The notes below the pieces were generated by a model that saw nothing but the letters and a program-made list of their open reading frames with translations, had not been told where the DNA came from and searched no databases. A stretch of 64,000 nt of DNA from assembly GCF_002646595.1 (NCBI RefSeq), contig NZ_PDUD01000030.1, positions 62,001-126,000 on the forward strand. Reading direction: 5' to 3'. The DNA is from Flavilitoribacter nigricans DSM 23189 = NBRC 102662. GTDB taxonomy: Bacteria > Bacteroidota > Bacteroidia > Chitinophagales > Saprospiraceae. The translations under genes were made by a program, and so were the position numbers. This document shows positions 15,507-25,037 of this stretch, in pieces; the first letter of the stretch is position 1; each line of letters opens with the position of its first letter.

Positions 15507-16857
15507 CAAACATATCGAAAGGGACGGGAAGGAAACTTCCCGCATTTTCAACAACCGCACCCTGGATTCCGATTATCGGCACCTGAAGTCTATACTCCAA
15601 CCCGGCATGCGGATCCTCGATGTCGGCTGCGGAACGGGAGCGCTTTCCAGCGAAATGGCCCTGATGGTAGGCGATAGGGGACGGGTGACCGGCATTGACA
15701 ATACGGAAAAATTCATCGAAAGCGGCAGAGACACTTACGGTTCTGTCACTAATCTGGAGTTGGTGCATGCGGACCTTTTTGAATACACCACCGATACCCG
15801 TTTCGACCTCATTACTTCGGCCCGCACGCTCCAGTGGTTATCCGACCCAAAGCGGGCCCTGCTGAAGATGAAACACCTGCTCAGGCCCAATGGCCGGCTT
15901 TCGATCCTGGATTACAACCACGAAGCGATAGAATGGGTGCCCGAACCGCCGCAATCGATGCGGCAGTTTTATACGTCCTTTCTGCGCTGGCGGGCCGATG
16001 CGGGTATGAATAACCGTATCGCCGATGACCTTCCGGACTTACTGCGGGCAGCGGGTTTCTCCTCCGTTGAATTGCACAATTCAGATGAACATTACCACCG
16101 GGAACGACCGGATTTTTCCGCCAAAGTCGGTATTTGGTCGAAAGTAGCCGGTTCCACCCAAATGGTGGAGGAAGCTTATATCGATGACGCTACCCGGCTA
16201 CAGGCTATTTCCGATTACGACCAGTGGGTGGCCGATCGAGCCGTATCCATGACGATGAAGCTAAACGAAGTCCGGGGTATAAAAACAACGGACTCCATTG
16301 CGATAGATGCGGATACGCCCTTCAGTAGTTTAGCCCGCAGCCGGGGAATTGCCAGCTGGGACGAACTGGTGCACTGCGTCCGTAATCTTTCCTACGGTAG
16401 GAATGAAACACGGGGCGACCTTTCGCTGGTACTCCGGGAAGGCCGGGGCACCTGTAGTTCCAAACACGCCTTACTCAAAAAGATTGCCGACGAAAATCAG
16501 CTGGAAGACGTGCAACTGATCCTCGGCATGTATCGGATGAATGCCGTTAATACGCCGGGTATCGGCACCGCTCTTGATGACTATCCGCTTGATTTCATTC
16601 CCGAAGCTCACTGCTACCTGCAGGTGCGGGGGGAAAGACTGGATGCTACCGGACCAAATTCGGAATTTGCCCGCATAGGTGCGGATGTGATCAGCGAGCG
16701 GGAAATTCAGCCGGAAGAGGTGTCGGACTTCAAGGTCCGTTTTCATCAGGATTTCATCAAAGCATGGTTACAGGAAGGAGACACCGGAATGTCGTTCGAT
16801 GAAGTCTGGTCCGTCCGGGAACAGTGTATCCAGAATCTGGCCCAAAAACGCCGGTGA
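15496..16857 (+). CDS. SAM methyltransferase fused to a transglutaminase-like domain
   Basis: 453 aa, two parts. Residues about 15-200 are a class I SAM methyltransferase with motif I MRILDVGCGTGALSSEM, GIDN as the acidic loop, FDLITSARTLQWL and the post-motif GRLSILDYNHEA. Residues about 265-453 are different. GRGTCSSKHALL places Cys320, AHCYLQVRGERLDATGP places His372 and Asp383, and that Cys-His-Asp order and spacing is what a transglutaminase/papain-like core shows. Transglutaminase-like domains of this short type can act as proteases, peptide-N-glycanases or amide ligases. I do not know this fusion as a named family. It overlaps the DinB-fold gene by 11 bases. Confidence 0.82.
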   Translation: MKSNKHIERDGKETSRIFNNRTLDSDYRHLKSILQPGMRILDVGCGTGALSSEMALMVGDRGRVTGIDNTEKFIESGRDTYGSVTNLELVHADLFEYTTDTRFDLITSARTLQWLSDPKRALLKMKHLLRPNGRLSILDYNHEAIEWVPEPPQSMRQFYTSFLRWRADAGMNNRIADDLPDLLRAAGFSSVELHNSDEHYHRERPDFSAKVGIWSKVAGSTQMVEEAYIDDATRLQAISDYDQWVADRAVSMTMKLNEVRGIKTTDSIAIDADTPFSSLARSRGIASWDELVHCVRNLSYGRNETRGDLSLVLREGRGTCSSKHALLKKIADENQLEDVQLILGMYRMNAVNTPGIGTALDDYPLDFIPEAHCYLQVRGERLDATGPNSEFARIGADVISEREIQPEEVSDFKVRFHQDFIKAWLQEGDTGMSFDEVWSVREQCIQNLAQKRR

Positions 16858-16947
16858 TTGCTGTCCCCAAGACGTTCTATCCAGGGCGTCTTCTTAGTAC
16901 TGAACCCGGCAGGTGCCGATGCACCTGCTGCCAAAAATTCCTAACTG

Positions 16948-17625
16948 ATGCTCCAAGAGCTCATCTCCAGAACTAACCACCCGGACTTCTATCACGATTT
17001 CGACCTCAAACTAAGCGCGATCCAGGGCACTATGGAATGGGCAAAAAATCAATTGAGCCTGCAACTGGATATCGTTGAGACTAATCCGCTTCCCGGGTCT
17101 ACCCATAAAGAACAATGGACGCTGACGGCCTACGATGTGCTCGAACAGCGCAACCTGTTCCAACCGATCTATCTGCCCTATGTGAAATTTGCGCTCCTGG
17201 ATGATCACCCTTTACTCTGGAAGTACCACTTTGATCAGGTCGAGGTACGGATCAGTGGTCACTGCCAATCGGTTACCGCACTGATCGGGGCGATCCACCT
17301 TACCTTCAAAAAGTGGACCGGCGGCTGGATTGACTGGCAATGGGAGGTCTCCGGAATTCACCACATCAACGATCGCCCGAAGATCGAGAGTTCTATGAGC
17401 CTGCGATCTTACCAGATCTTCCGGGAACTTTTGGGGAAATTCGGACTGACTATAGAAGTTACTAATGTCATTTCCGGCGAAAGTAAGGGAATCTATAACC
17501 GTCCGAAAGCCCGGCTGATGCTGTTAGGTAATACCGATGTGTCTCCCCACGATCACGATACGAAGCAACCCTATCTTATCGCCGACCAGTTTACTGCTGA
17601 GAAAGAAGTACCATCCGGCACCTAA
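16948..17625 (+). CDS. Conserved-looking hypothetical protein
   Basis: 225 aa, not recognised. It has no signal peptide and no transmembrane segment. The sequence is rich in aromatic residues and beta-strand-like stretches (PIYLPYVKFALLDDHPLLW, HLTFKKWTGGWIDWQWEV). The C-terminal tail (DVSPHDHDTKQPYL) is polar. It follows the methyltransferase fusion on the same strand after about 90 bases, which could make it part of the same transcript, but a small hairpin lies between them. It is convergent with the outer-membrane barrel gene. Confidence 0.6.
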   Translation: MLQELISRTNHPDFYHDFDLKLSAIQGTMEWAKNQLSLQLDIVETNPLPGSTHKEQWTLTAYDVLEQRNLFQPIYLPYVKFALLDDHPLLWKYHFDQVEVRISGHCQSVTALIGAIHLTFKKWTGGWIDWQWEVSGIHHINDRPKIESSMSLRSYQIFRELLGKFGLTIEVTNVISGESKGIYNRPKARLMLLGNTDVSPHDHDTKQPYLIADQFTAEKEVPSGT

Positions 17626-17694
17626 AAGAGGGGGCAACCAATAATGATCGCCCCCCTTGCCTACCTAACTTGATTTAAACTGTGGCTCAAAAGA

Positions 17695-20100
17695 TCAATT
17701 GTTACTTTGCCGGGCCCGGTCCAGCTCATTTTCTATACCCGTACGCCGACGCGATTGTGATTTCACCGTCTGTTTACCGAACGAGTAGGAGAAGGAAAAG
17801 GTCACATAGCGCGTATCCCGCTTGCTGATGAATTTATCGTCAATATTGCCGTGTACGGTTCTACCCGCCGGATAACCGTTGTAAAAGATGTCATTAAAAT
17901 TCAGGCGCAGCCAGCCCCGGTTTTGCAGTATCCTTTTCTGCAATCCTAAGGTGATCTGCGAGATATCTTCAATCTTGCTGATGCTGCCGTAATGGCTCGG
18001 CAGATAAAATCCGCTAAGTTGCAATTGGTAGCCCTTGCCGAGCTGCAGGACATGGTTCGTGTTGAATACGACCACCGGGTTGAGCTGATTGAACCGGAAG
18101 CCACCGATCTCGCCGTCAAAGTCATTTAAAGAGCCGTTGATATTCCACTGGCTGTTCCACCAGGGCGCAATATTTACGGGCAGACTGGCCGTGAATCCGA
18201 GGCTATTGAGGGTACGCACATTCAGCGGTTTTACCACTACGTAATCCTCGTTCTCTTCCTGGAAGATCGCCCGCGTCAGATGGCTCTGCGTGTGCCCGAC
18301 ATTGAGGGCAAAATAATAGCGCTGCTTGTGCGTATAGTTCACCTCCGCGGACCAGGTAAACTCCGGGGTCAGAAAAGGATTCCCTACCCGAAAGGTATAG
18401 TTGTTCACAAAAAACCGGAAAGGGTTCAGATCGTTGTAACCGGGCCGGTTGAGCCGCCGGCTCACATTGAAACCCAGGGTATGCTTCGGATTGAACACAT
18501 AGTTGAAAGAAAGCGAAGGGAATAAATTGAAATAGTCATTATCAAATGACTCCTCACTCGTTTTCTGATCACCCTGGATGAAAGTTTGTTCGGCGCGCAG
18601 TCCCAGCGCACCGTTCCACTTCCCGAAGGACATATTGAGATTGGTGTAAGCCGCATAGATAGCCTCCCGGTAAATAAAGCGATTACTCAGCCCGGTATTC
18701 AGGGTAGTGTTGCCGTCGTATTCATCGTAGTAGGTCAGGTCATTATCCGTTTTCACCAGGGTATTTTTCCAACCGGTTTCCAGGGTATATTGCTTGGAGA
18801 GGGGCAGACTGTAATCGATGCTCAGTCCCGCCAGGTTAAGAGTGCCCAGAACATCGCCTAGTAGGGCATTTTCCAGGGTGGACGTTCCATTTTCATTAAA
18901 AAATTCGGAGGCGAATCGTTCGTCCGAATTGTTATCATAGCGGGCATAATCCACATCTACATCCAGGGAGGAGCTATTGGCAAACTCGTGTCGCAGATTG
19001 ACATTGCCGGTGTATTGAAACCAATTGGTACGGGTGTACATATCCGTGTTCTGCGCCTGGACGAAACTGCCCTCTCCGTCGCGCGTCAGGATCTCATTAT
19101 CCGCATCCTGTCCGGTAATATTCGCAAAGCCGGAGACGAGTACGCCGAGGGTCGTTTTTTCACCGAGGGTATAATCCAGTCCCAGGCGGGGTGAATGGGT
19201 TTCGATCGGCAGGCGGAACAAGGTTTGCATATCGATTACCGCCTCCGGTTGCCCGTTTTCCAGAAAGATACGGTCGATGATGATCTCCATATACTGATTG
19301 CGCTTGGCAAAAGCATACTGACCATAGAGGTTCATTTTTTCCGTCCGGTGATTGAAACTGACATTGTTATCCCAGCGAAAATATCTTCCGTAGCCCGGGC
19401 TCAGATTGATCTGCCCGTTGGTGCCGAACAGCTTCCCCTTTTTAGTGATCACATCGATGATGCCCGCATTCCCCTGGGCCTCGTACTTGGCCGAAGGATT
19501 GGTAATGATGTCGATGCGTTCAATAGCATTGGCCGGCATTCCTTCCAGGATGGCGGCCAACTGATCCCCGCCCAGGCGGGTATCTTTGCCGTCGATGTAT
19601 ACGCGTACCCCGGTACGACCGTTCAGGGAGATCCCCCCGTCCTGATCGACGATCACCCCGGGAGACTTTTGTAAAATTTCCAGGGTATTGTTCCCGCTGC
19701 TGAGAATACTTCCCTCTACGTTCACCACTAGTCGGTCCTGCAGGCGCTGCACCATCGGCTTACTTGCCGTAACGGTCACCTTTTCCAATTCCGCGGCTAC
19801 CGGCTGTAATTGTACCGGCTCTATTTCCATGGATTGGGAAACGGTGAGTTCGTGTTCCTGCATGCCGAGGCAACTGATGGTCAGCCGGTACGTGCCGTCC
19901 GGCAGCGCCACATCGAATCGCCCGGCTTCATCGGTTAAAAAGCCTTTGACAAAACTGGAATCGGCGGCGGTGTAAGCCAGGATATTCACAAAAGGCAGGC
20001 CATTACCGGTCTCATCCTGCACGGCGCCCTTTACGCTGAGCTGAGCGAGCAGTCCGCTGGCCGATAAGAGCAAAAACCCACAGATTATAGATCTGATCAT
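17695..20100 (-). CDS. Outer-membrane beta-barrel protein with carboxypeptidase-like domain (TonB-receptor superfamily)
   Basis: 801 aa. A signal peptide (ends GLLAQ) precedes a CarboxypepD-regulatory-like domain (about 22-110; LPFVNILAYT, FVKGFLTDEAGRFDV). Next comes a TonB plug (LEILQKSPGVIVDQDGG, NGRTGVRVYIDGKDTR, AIERIDIITNPSAKYEA), then a long barrel of the OMP_b-brl_3 type ending YVTFSFSYSFGKQ. The sequence DxxxITNPSAKYxAxGxxGIIxI is a hallmark of this subgroup. Ligand unknown. It closes a minus-strand series after the beta-lactamase-like gene (87-base gap), so it might take up or respond to products of that cluster, an inference only. Confidence 0.9.
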   Translation of the reverse strand: MIRSIICGFLLLSASGLLAQLSVKGAVQDETGNGLPFVNILAYTAADSSFVKGFLTDEAGRFDVALPDGTYRLTISCLGMQEHELTVSQSMEIEPVQLQPVAAELEKVTVTASKPMVQRLQDRLVVNVEGSILSSGNNTLEILQKSPGVIVDQDGGISLNGRTGVRVYIDGKDTRLGGDQLAAILEGMPANAIERIDIITNPSAKYEAQGNAGIIDVITKKGKLFGTNGQINLSPGYGRYFRWDNNVSFNHRTEKMNLYGQYAFAKRNQYMEIIIDRIFLENGQPEAVIDMQTLFRLPIETHSPRLGLDYTLGEKTTLGVLVSGFANITGQDADNEILTRDGEGSFVQAQNTDMYTRTNWFQYTGNVNLRHEFANSSSLDVDVDYARYDNNSDERFASEFFNENGTSTLENALLGDVLGTLNLAGLSIDYSLPLSKQYTLETGWKNTLVKTDNDLTYYDEYDGNTTLNTGLSNRFIYREAIYAAYTNLNMSFGKWNGALGLRAEQTFIQGDQKTSEESFDNDYFNLFPSLSFNYVFNPKHTLGFNVSRRLNRPGYNDLNPFRFFVNNYTFRVGNPFLTPEFTWSAEVNYTHKQRYYFALNVGHTQSHLTRAIFQEENEDYVVVKPLNVRTLNSLGFTASLPVNIAPWWNSQWNINGSLNDFDGEIGGFRFNQLNPVVVFNTNHVLQLGKGYQLQLSGFYLPSHYGSISKIEDISQITLGLQKRILQNRGWLRLNFNDIFYNGYPAGRTVHGNIDDKFISKRDTRYVTFSFSYSFGKQTVKSQSRRRTGIENELDRARQSNN

Positions 20101-20187
20101 CGTATTTTTTGCTCAAAACTCGAAAGCTCCGGACGGATAGGATAGTAATTTTTGGACATCCGGCGAAAAAGTGCAGTATTTCAGGTA

Positions 20188-21390
20188 CTATTTCCCACGT
20201 CGTTTTTGTTCCCATGCGTAAATAGCCCGTCCCAACTCGCCAAAAAACGGCAGCCCGACCTCCTCGTACTCATACTGCCCGTCGTTGTAGATCTGATTAT
20301 CGTTGACGTGGATACTTCCCGCCAGCATAAATTCAATTCCGTTCTTTTGATCGCGGATATAGGCCACATCCGTCAGGAAGCCATACGCCCAGCCCACCTT
20401 GTTGCAGATGCGGATGTGTTTCGGGATGTCCGTATCCTCCTTCTGATCGCCGTACATCCAGAATTTGACGTAATTGTCCGCCTTGTCGGAATAATCGGGA
20501 TAGCGGCTGGCGCGCGGCAATTCGCACATCGCCTGTTGCAGAAAAGCATGATCGGAAGTAGTGAGGTTGAACCGTCGGGCCGGCGGCACGGCATTCGGAA
20601 AGATCACCGCCTGCAGAATATCGTGCAGATCCTGCAGTGAGCAGTAATTTTTCTGCGTAAAATCAAAAGGTTCCATGATGATCTCCCCGGCACCGTTTTT
20701 AAAACCCTTGCCGCGGAGTTCATTTTGCAGAGATAGTTCGTGGGCCGCCCGGCTGTACACCGGTCCCTGGTAATAGAGGGTCGTATCGTAACGGTAAAAG
20801 GTTACCGGATTGGTGTGGCGGTTCTCTTCTACATCAAATCCCGGCGCCGACAGGCGATGAATGAGTCGGGTATCCACGTAGGTTTTCTGCTGTAATTTGC
20901 GATTGATGTACCCCTGACCTAAAAATTCATAGAGTCGATTGTAAGCATCATTATCACTCACCAAAAAGATCTTCCGGATATAATGGGCGATGGATGGTAA
21001 TGATTGCTCCGCCGTGGTATCGGTCACTACCGGCGTTTGGGGTGAGCGGGCAGCGCCCGTTTTCAGGGGAGTCCATTTGTCCAGACCGACAATCCCCAGT
21101 TCGTTGAGCTTTTCCAGCGCCAGGATGGCCACCGGCATTTTCACCGTACTGGCCGGATAAAAATACCGGTCCGCCTCTATGCCAAAAGTATAGCTGGTGA
21201 ATGTAGGCTTCCCTTCCGCATCGCGGTCGATCTGCGTATAGATCACCTGAAGTTCATACTGTTGCGGGTTCTGCGCCCAGGCGCCAAAATCCTTTTTCTG
21301 CCGGGTAATGATCGTTTCCAGCGGATTTTCCTGGCTCTGCAAAGAGATGGCTGCGGTAAGCAGTAAGAATAAGAGGGAAATGCTTTTCAT
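20188..21390 (-). CDS. Class A beta-lactamase-like serine hydrolase, exported
   Basis: 400 aa from the ATG at 21390, which yields a clean signal peptide (ends SLQSQ); an ATG eight codons upstream is also open. It has the three penicilloyl-serine-transferase motifs: S81-T-V-K84 in YPASTVKMPVAILALEKL, S145-D-N147 in FLVSDNDAYNRL, and a KTG-box variant in CNKVGWAYG (Lys-Val-Gly). With 400 aa and long insertions it is larger than true class A beta-lactamases (about 290 aa). A periplasmic peptidase or esterase acting on cell-wall fragments is at least as likely as drug resistance, particularly next to a muropeptide epimerase and LD-carboxypeptidase. Confidence 0.85.
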   Translation of the reverse strand: MKSISLLFLLLTAAISLQSQENPLETIITRQKKDFGAWAQNPQQYELQVIYTQIDRDAEGKPTFTSYTFGIEADRYFYPASTVKMPVAILALEKLNELGIVGLDKWTPLKTGAARSPQTPVVTDTTAEQSLPSIAHYIRKIFLVSDNDAYNRLYEFLGQGYINRKLQQKTYVDTRLIHRLSAPGFDVEENRHTNPVTFYRYDTTLYYQGPVYSRAAHELSLQNELRGKGFKNGAGEIIMEPFDFTQKNYCSLQDLHDILQAVIFPNAVPPARRFNLTTSDHAFLQQAMCELPRASRYPDYSDKADNYVKFWMYGDQKEDTDIPKHIRICNKVGWAYGFLTDVAYIRDQKNGIEFMLAGSIHVNDNQIYNDGQYEYEEVGLPFFGELGRAIYAWEQKRRGK

Positions 21391-21506
21391 AATTTGGCGA
21401 TTATCCAAAAACAATGATTTACGGCAACGGAATTCCCGATACGGTCAAAATCAACTGCCGATATTATGGGGACATCCAGCCCACATTTGCTGGAAACTGT
21501 TGCCTT

Positions 21507-22517
21507 TTATCTCAGGGATGCGCCCGTACCCGGACCGTCGACAAAATGCACCACCCCGTTCTCAATGCAGACGCCGGTGGCCGGTTCGTCTTTCAATAAC
21601 AGGGCGCCGTCCATATCCACATAATCCAGTAAAGGCAGCAGATGTGCGATGGCCGCAATGCCTACCGAAGATTCCGTCATGCAGCCCACCATTACCCGCA
21701 GTTTCAGGCTACGGGCCCGTTCGATCATCCGGCGGGCGGGGGTAAGTCCGCCGCATTTCATCAGTTTGATATTGACCCCGTGAAACAAGCCGGCACAGCG
21801 ATCCACATCGGGTTCCCGCTGGCAACTTTCATCGGCGATCACCGGTAGCACGCTTTCGCGATGGACCAGGGCCATGCCGGCGCGGTCATCCATGCCCAGC
21901 GGTTGTTCGATAAATTCTACATTCAGTGCTTTCAGTTCGGGAGCGAGGGCAATGGTCTGCTCCGCCGTCCAGGCGCAATTGGCATCTACGCGGAACGCCG
22001 CATCCGTGTGTTCACGCAGAGCCCGGATGATCTCCAGATCGTGATCGGTGCCCAGCTTAATTTTATAAACAGGCCAGGGCGTTTCCTCCATTTTAGCGAC
22101 CATTTCCTCCACCGAAGCGATGCCGATGGTATAATTGGTGAGCGGTAGTTCCGTCAGTTCCAGACCCCAGTGCCGGTAGAGCGGCACACCGGCACGCCGG
22201 GCGGCCAGATCGTGAGCGGCCACATCCAGCGCACACTGCACGAAGGGATTGGTTTCCAGGTCCGGTCGCATGATCTCCCAAAAATCCTCCGCTTTTTCCC
22301 ACTGACTGCTTTCGATCTTGGACCTTAATTGCTCCAGGGTCTCCTGCATTTTTTCTACCGACTGGCCGTAGTAGGAAGTCGCCGTCGCTTCTCCGAAACC
22401 CGAAAGTTCGCCGTCCCGTAGTTCTACGATCAATGTCGGCTGGTGGGTTCGGGCACCGTGGGCGATCCGAAAAGTGTGTCGAAGCTGCAGATTGAACGGA
22501 TGTAGATGTAACTCCAT
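21507..22517 (-). CDS. L-Ala-D/L-Glu-type dipeptide epimerase (enolase superfamily)
   Basis: 336 aa. Enolase-superfamily fold with the muconate-lactonising subgroup active site: Lys152/Lys154 in YKIKLG, metal ligands Asp178 (RVDANCAW), Glu204 (FIEQPL) and Asp229 (IADES), and the second acid/base Lys254 in NIKLMKCGG. The C-terminal DMDGALLL resembles the D-x-D-G motif by which dipeptide epimerases hold the substrate amino group. It would interconvert L-Ala-D-Glu and L-Ala-L-Glu so that murein peptides can be degraded. The ldcA-like gene sits 38 bases upstream on the same strand, the expected partner in muropeptide recycling. Confidence 0.9.
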   Translation of the reverse strand: MELHLHPFNLQLRHTFRIAHGARTHQPTLIVELRDGELSGFGEATATSYYGQSVEKMQETLEQLRSKIESSQWEKAEDFWEIMRPDLETNPFVQCALDVAAHDLAARRAGVPLYRHWGLELTELPLTNYTIGIASVEEMVAKMEETPWPVYKIKLGTDHDLEIIRALREHTDAAFRVDANCAWTAEQTIALAPELKALNVEFIEQPLGMDDRAGMALVHRESVLPVIADESCQREPDVDRCAGLFHGVNIKLMKCGGLTPARRMIERARSLKLRVMVGCMTESSVGIAAIAHLLPLLDYVDMDGALLLKDEPATGVCIENGVVHFVDGPGTGASLR

Positions 22518-22555
22518 CGTGAATACTTATTGTTGTGAATATTGCAGGTTGCTGA

Positions 22556-23599
22556 TCAGACAACACCGGGTTCGAGCAGGGTAAGCGATCCTTCGTTGGC
22601 ATCAAAACGCGCCCGGATCCCAACCGGCAGGGTACCCTGATCTCCGATATGACCGTAAGGCAAACCGTATGCAGCGGGTACCGAGAGGTCGCCCAGGCGA
22701 TCATCCAGGGTCTGGGCCAGACTCAGCGAGCGATCGTCCGGATCCGGCTCACAGTCCGCAAAAATGCCCAGCGCGATCCCAGCTACCTGTCCCAAGGCAT
22801 TGGATTGCCGCAACTGGGTCAGCATCCGATCCACCCGGTAGGGTTTTTCGCCTACTTCTTCCACAAAAAGCAAATACTGATCAAACGGAGGCAAATAACC
22901 GGTACCGGCCATGGCGGCCAGCAGGGACAGATTACCACCCAGGAGCGTACCTTCCGCCTGCCCGGGCTGAATGGTGTTGAAGTCAAAGGTTTTACCGGAT
23001 TGTTCCTTAAATGTATCCGGACGGGTAATTTTCCAGGTATCGGGGCCTTCCATCAGTACCGTTTTCAGGTGCAGTTCACTGAAGTCGGTAAAGCGGGACG
23101 CTCCCACCGGTCCGTGAAATCCGACCAGCCCGGTTTTGAAATAAATGGCGTTAATCAATGCCGTCACGTCACTGTAACCGATCAGCGCCTTGGGATTGCG
23201 GGCGATCATGCGGTAATCAATGGCCGGCAACAAGCGACTGCAGCCGTATCCGCCGCGCACACACCAGACGGCCGCTACCTCCGGGTCATTGAACGCATCG
23301 TGGAGATCATTGAGCCGTTGCTCATCCGTACCGGCCGTATAACCCCGCTCCATGCGGATGTGGTTGCCCAGTTTTACCCGGAAGCCCATTTTTTCCAGGT
23401 TACTCACCGCCTGTTCCAGGCCCTTGTCATCGACATAACTGCCGGGGGAGATCAGTCCGATGAGGTCTTTTTCCCGCAGTCGTTTGGGTTTAACGGTCTT
23501 GTGCACCGGTTTTACCGGCAGTGAGGTTTGTCCGCTACGGGCTAGCAGGGGCAGGCCCAGAGCGGCCGCTATCGTTCGGTTCGCAGTTCTTCTTTTCAT
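22556..23599 (-). CDS. ldcA: LD-carboxypeptidase (MEROPS S66)
   Basis: 347 aa from the ATG at 23599. The frame runs 49 codons further upstream, but into the HTTM gene. It cuts the terminal D-Ala from murein tetrapeptides. Landmarks are KDLIGLISPGS at the N-terminus of the mature domain, VWCVRGGYGCSRLL, the nucleophile elbow IGYSDVTAL (Ser143), FVEEVGEKPYRVDRML with Glu247/248, and YGLPYGHIGD with His317, completing Ser-Glu-His. The first ~25 residues (KRRTANRTIAAALGLPLL) could be a twin-Arg-like or uncleaved export signal, so the enzyme may be periplasmic, unlike cytoplasmic LdcA of E. coli. Confidence 0.92.
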   Translation of the reverse strand: MKRRTANRTIAAALGLPLLARSGQTSLPVKPVHKTVKPKRLREKDLIGLISPGSYVDDKGLEQAVSNLEKMGFRVKLGNHIRMERGYTAGTDEQRLNDLHDAFNDPEVAAVWCVRGGYGCSRLLPAIDYRMIARNPKALIGYSDVTALINAIYFKTGLVGFHGPVGASRFTDFSELHLKTVLMEGPDTWKITRPDTFKEQSGKTFDFNTIQPGQAEGTLLGGNLSLLAAMAGTGYLPPFDQYLLFVEEVGEKPYRVDRMLTQLRQSNALGQVAGIALGIFADCEPDPDDRSLSLAQTLDDRLGDLSVPAAYGLPYGHIGDQGTLPVGIRARFDANEGSLTLLEPGVV

Positions 23600-23642
23600 G
23601 CAATTTTTTCTGACGTGTTTAAAAATATGCTCCGTTCCCCAA

Positions 23643-25022
23643 TTATTCTGCCAGTGGTAATATCCAGTCCGAAGGTTTGGTGTGTGACCATTCCTCTTTG
23701 GCCAGATCCACCGAAGGATCGATATAAGTCTGATATGGCCGATCATTCAGCCGGGCTTCGATCTCCGCAAATACCGCTACCGGTTTACCTTCCCGCTCGT
23801 AGCGGTCGTGCAGGAAATGGGCAAATTGCAGGATCATATCCGGATGTGTATACAACTTGCGCTCCTGCCGGTCGCTCAGAAATTCCTGCGGCCGGACAAT
23901 CTCTTTCATACCCCGGTCATCTTCCACCCGAAAATGCCCGCGTCCCTGTTTGGAACGAAGCATCATGCGCCACGAATACCGATGGCCTTCCTCCGTCCAG
24001 GCGACATTGCCGGGAAACAAATGATGCCGCAAAGGGACTAAAATATAAAAAGCTGCCAAAATTACCAGCCCCGTTAAAATTGGTTTTCGAAATCGCGGAT
24101 CAGCCTGCCAGGTGTAGGAAGTATTTGCCGGTGCCTGATGCATCCGTTGCTGCCAGCGCTCCGAGAGGCGAGCCAGCCAGGAAAAACGACCGGCCAGGTA
24201 GTTGCCGATCCGCCGCGGGAAGGAAGGCGAGAAATACAAAGCCGTCAGTGAAACCGACAGGTACGGAAAAATGCCAATATTGAAGATCAGCATATTGAGC
24301 AGGTGGAAACAGATGGCCATGCCAAAAGCCCAGGGACGGGTGCGGCGATTGATTAAAAACAGGACGATGGTCAGATCCAGGAATAATCCTACATAGGCCA
24401 TCAGGTAGGGTGTCCAGCTCAGGCCCAGCACGGGACCGATGATCGGCAAACTGGATTTATACGCCATCCAGTCTACCAGCGGTACGCCCCGGAGCCAGTC
24501 CCCGTTGATCTTGGCGATACCCCCGAAAAAATAGACCACTCCGATCAAAAAGCGCAGGACCAGCAGGCACCAGAACGGTATGGTCTCCAATCGCCTTTCC
24601 GGTTTTTTCCAAACCGACCAGCTCCAGTTCCGATCCGCCGGCAAAAAGACCATAATGAAGGCGAGCCAGCAGAAGAGGTAGCCGTGGTTCAGATAGTGCG
24701 CTTTCTCCAGGAGAAAAACATAGGTGAAACCTACAGCGAAATACAGTGTGGCCGTGCGATACCAACGCCCAAGAATAATGGCTACAGCCGCCAGGATAAG
24801 GCTGATAAACAAACCGGACATCAGCGGTTCAGGTAATGGTTGTACCCAGCCGAAACCGTAGTACGTAAATTGAAAGGCCTTGGGATCAAAAGCGTTTTTC
24901 TGAAGGTGGTAATAGATATAGGTACTCAGGATATCCATGAGTGCGAGCACCCCGTAGGCTACCCGAAAAAAGACCAGCGAAGCAATATCGGTCGGTTGAA
25001 ACAGCTTTAATCTGCCCATCAT
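23643..25022 (-). CDS. HTTM-domain membrane protein (vitamin K-dependent gamma-carboxylase-like)
   Basis: 459 aa with about six to seven hydrophobic segments in the first 330 residues and a soluble C-terminal tail. The N-terminal FFRVAYGVLALMDILSTY, the block EKAHYLNHGYLFCWLAF and FGGIAKINGDWLRG are characteristic of HTTM (horizontally transferred transmembrane) proteins related to animal gamma-glutamyl carboxylase, which carboxylates Glu using reduced vitamin K. Bacterial relatives are common in marine Bacteroidota, but their reaction is mostly unproven. Start at 25022 or the next Met codon. It is 15 bases from fdhD and 43 bases before ldcA, so an operon is plausible although the functions do not obviously belong together. 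Confidence 0.88.
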   Translation of the reverse strand: MMGRLKLFQPTDIASLVFFRVAYGVLALMDILSTYIYYHLQKNAFDPKAFQFTYYGFGWVQPLPEPLMSGLFISLILAAVAIILGRWYRTATLYFAVGFTYVFLLEKAHYLNHGYLFCWLAFIMVFLPADRNWSWSVWKKPERRLETIPFWCLLVLRFLIGVVYFFGGIAKINGDWLRGVPLVDWMAYKSSLPIIGPVLGLSWTPYLMAYVGLFLDLTIVLFLINRRTRPWAFGMAICFHLLNMLIFNIGIFPYLSVSLTALYFSPSFPRRIGNYLAGRFSWLARLSERWQQRMHQAPANTSYTWQADPRFRKPILTGLVILAAFYILVPLRHHLFPGNVAWTEEGHRYSWRMMLRSKQGRGHFRVEDDRGMKEIVRPQEFLSDRQERKLYTHPDMILQFAHFLHDRYEREGKPVAVFAEIEARLNDRPYQTYIDPSVDLAKEEWSHTKPSDWILPLAE

Positions 25023-25037
25023 TCCTTATTTAAGGGC

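Noticed and set aside
17626-17694. GC-rich AGGGGGC/GCCCCCC pair considered as a terminator between convergent genes
   Set aside because: The stem is short with a long loop and no T run on either strand, so it was not listed as a terminator.
20188-21390. True antibiotic-resistance beta-lactamase
   Set aside because: The chain is about 100 aa too long, the KTG box is altered to KVG, and the neighbours handle murein peptides.
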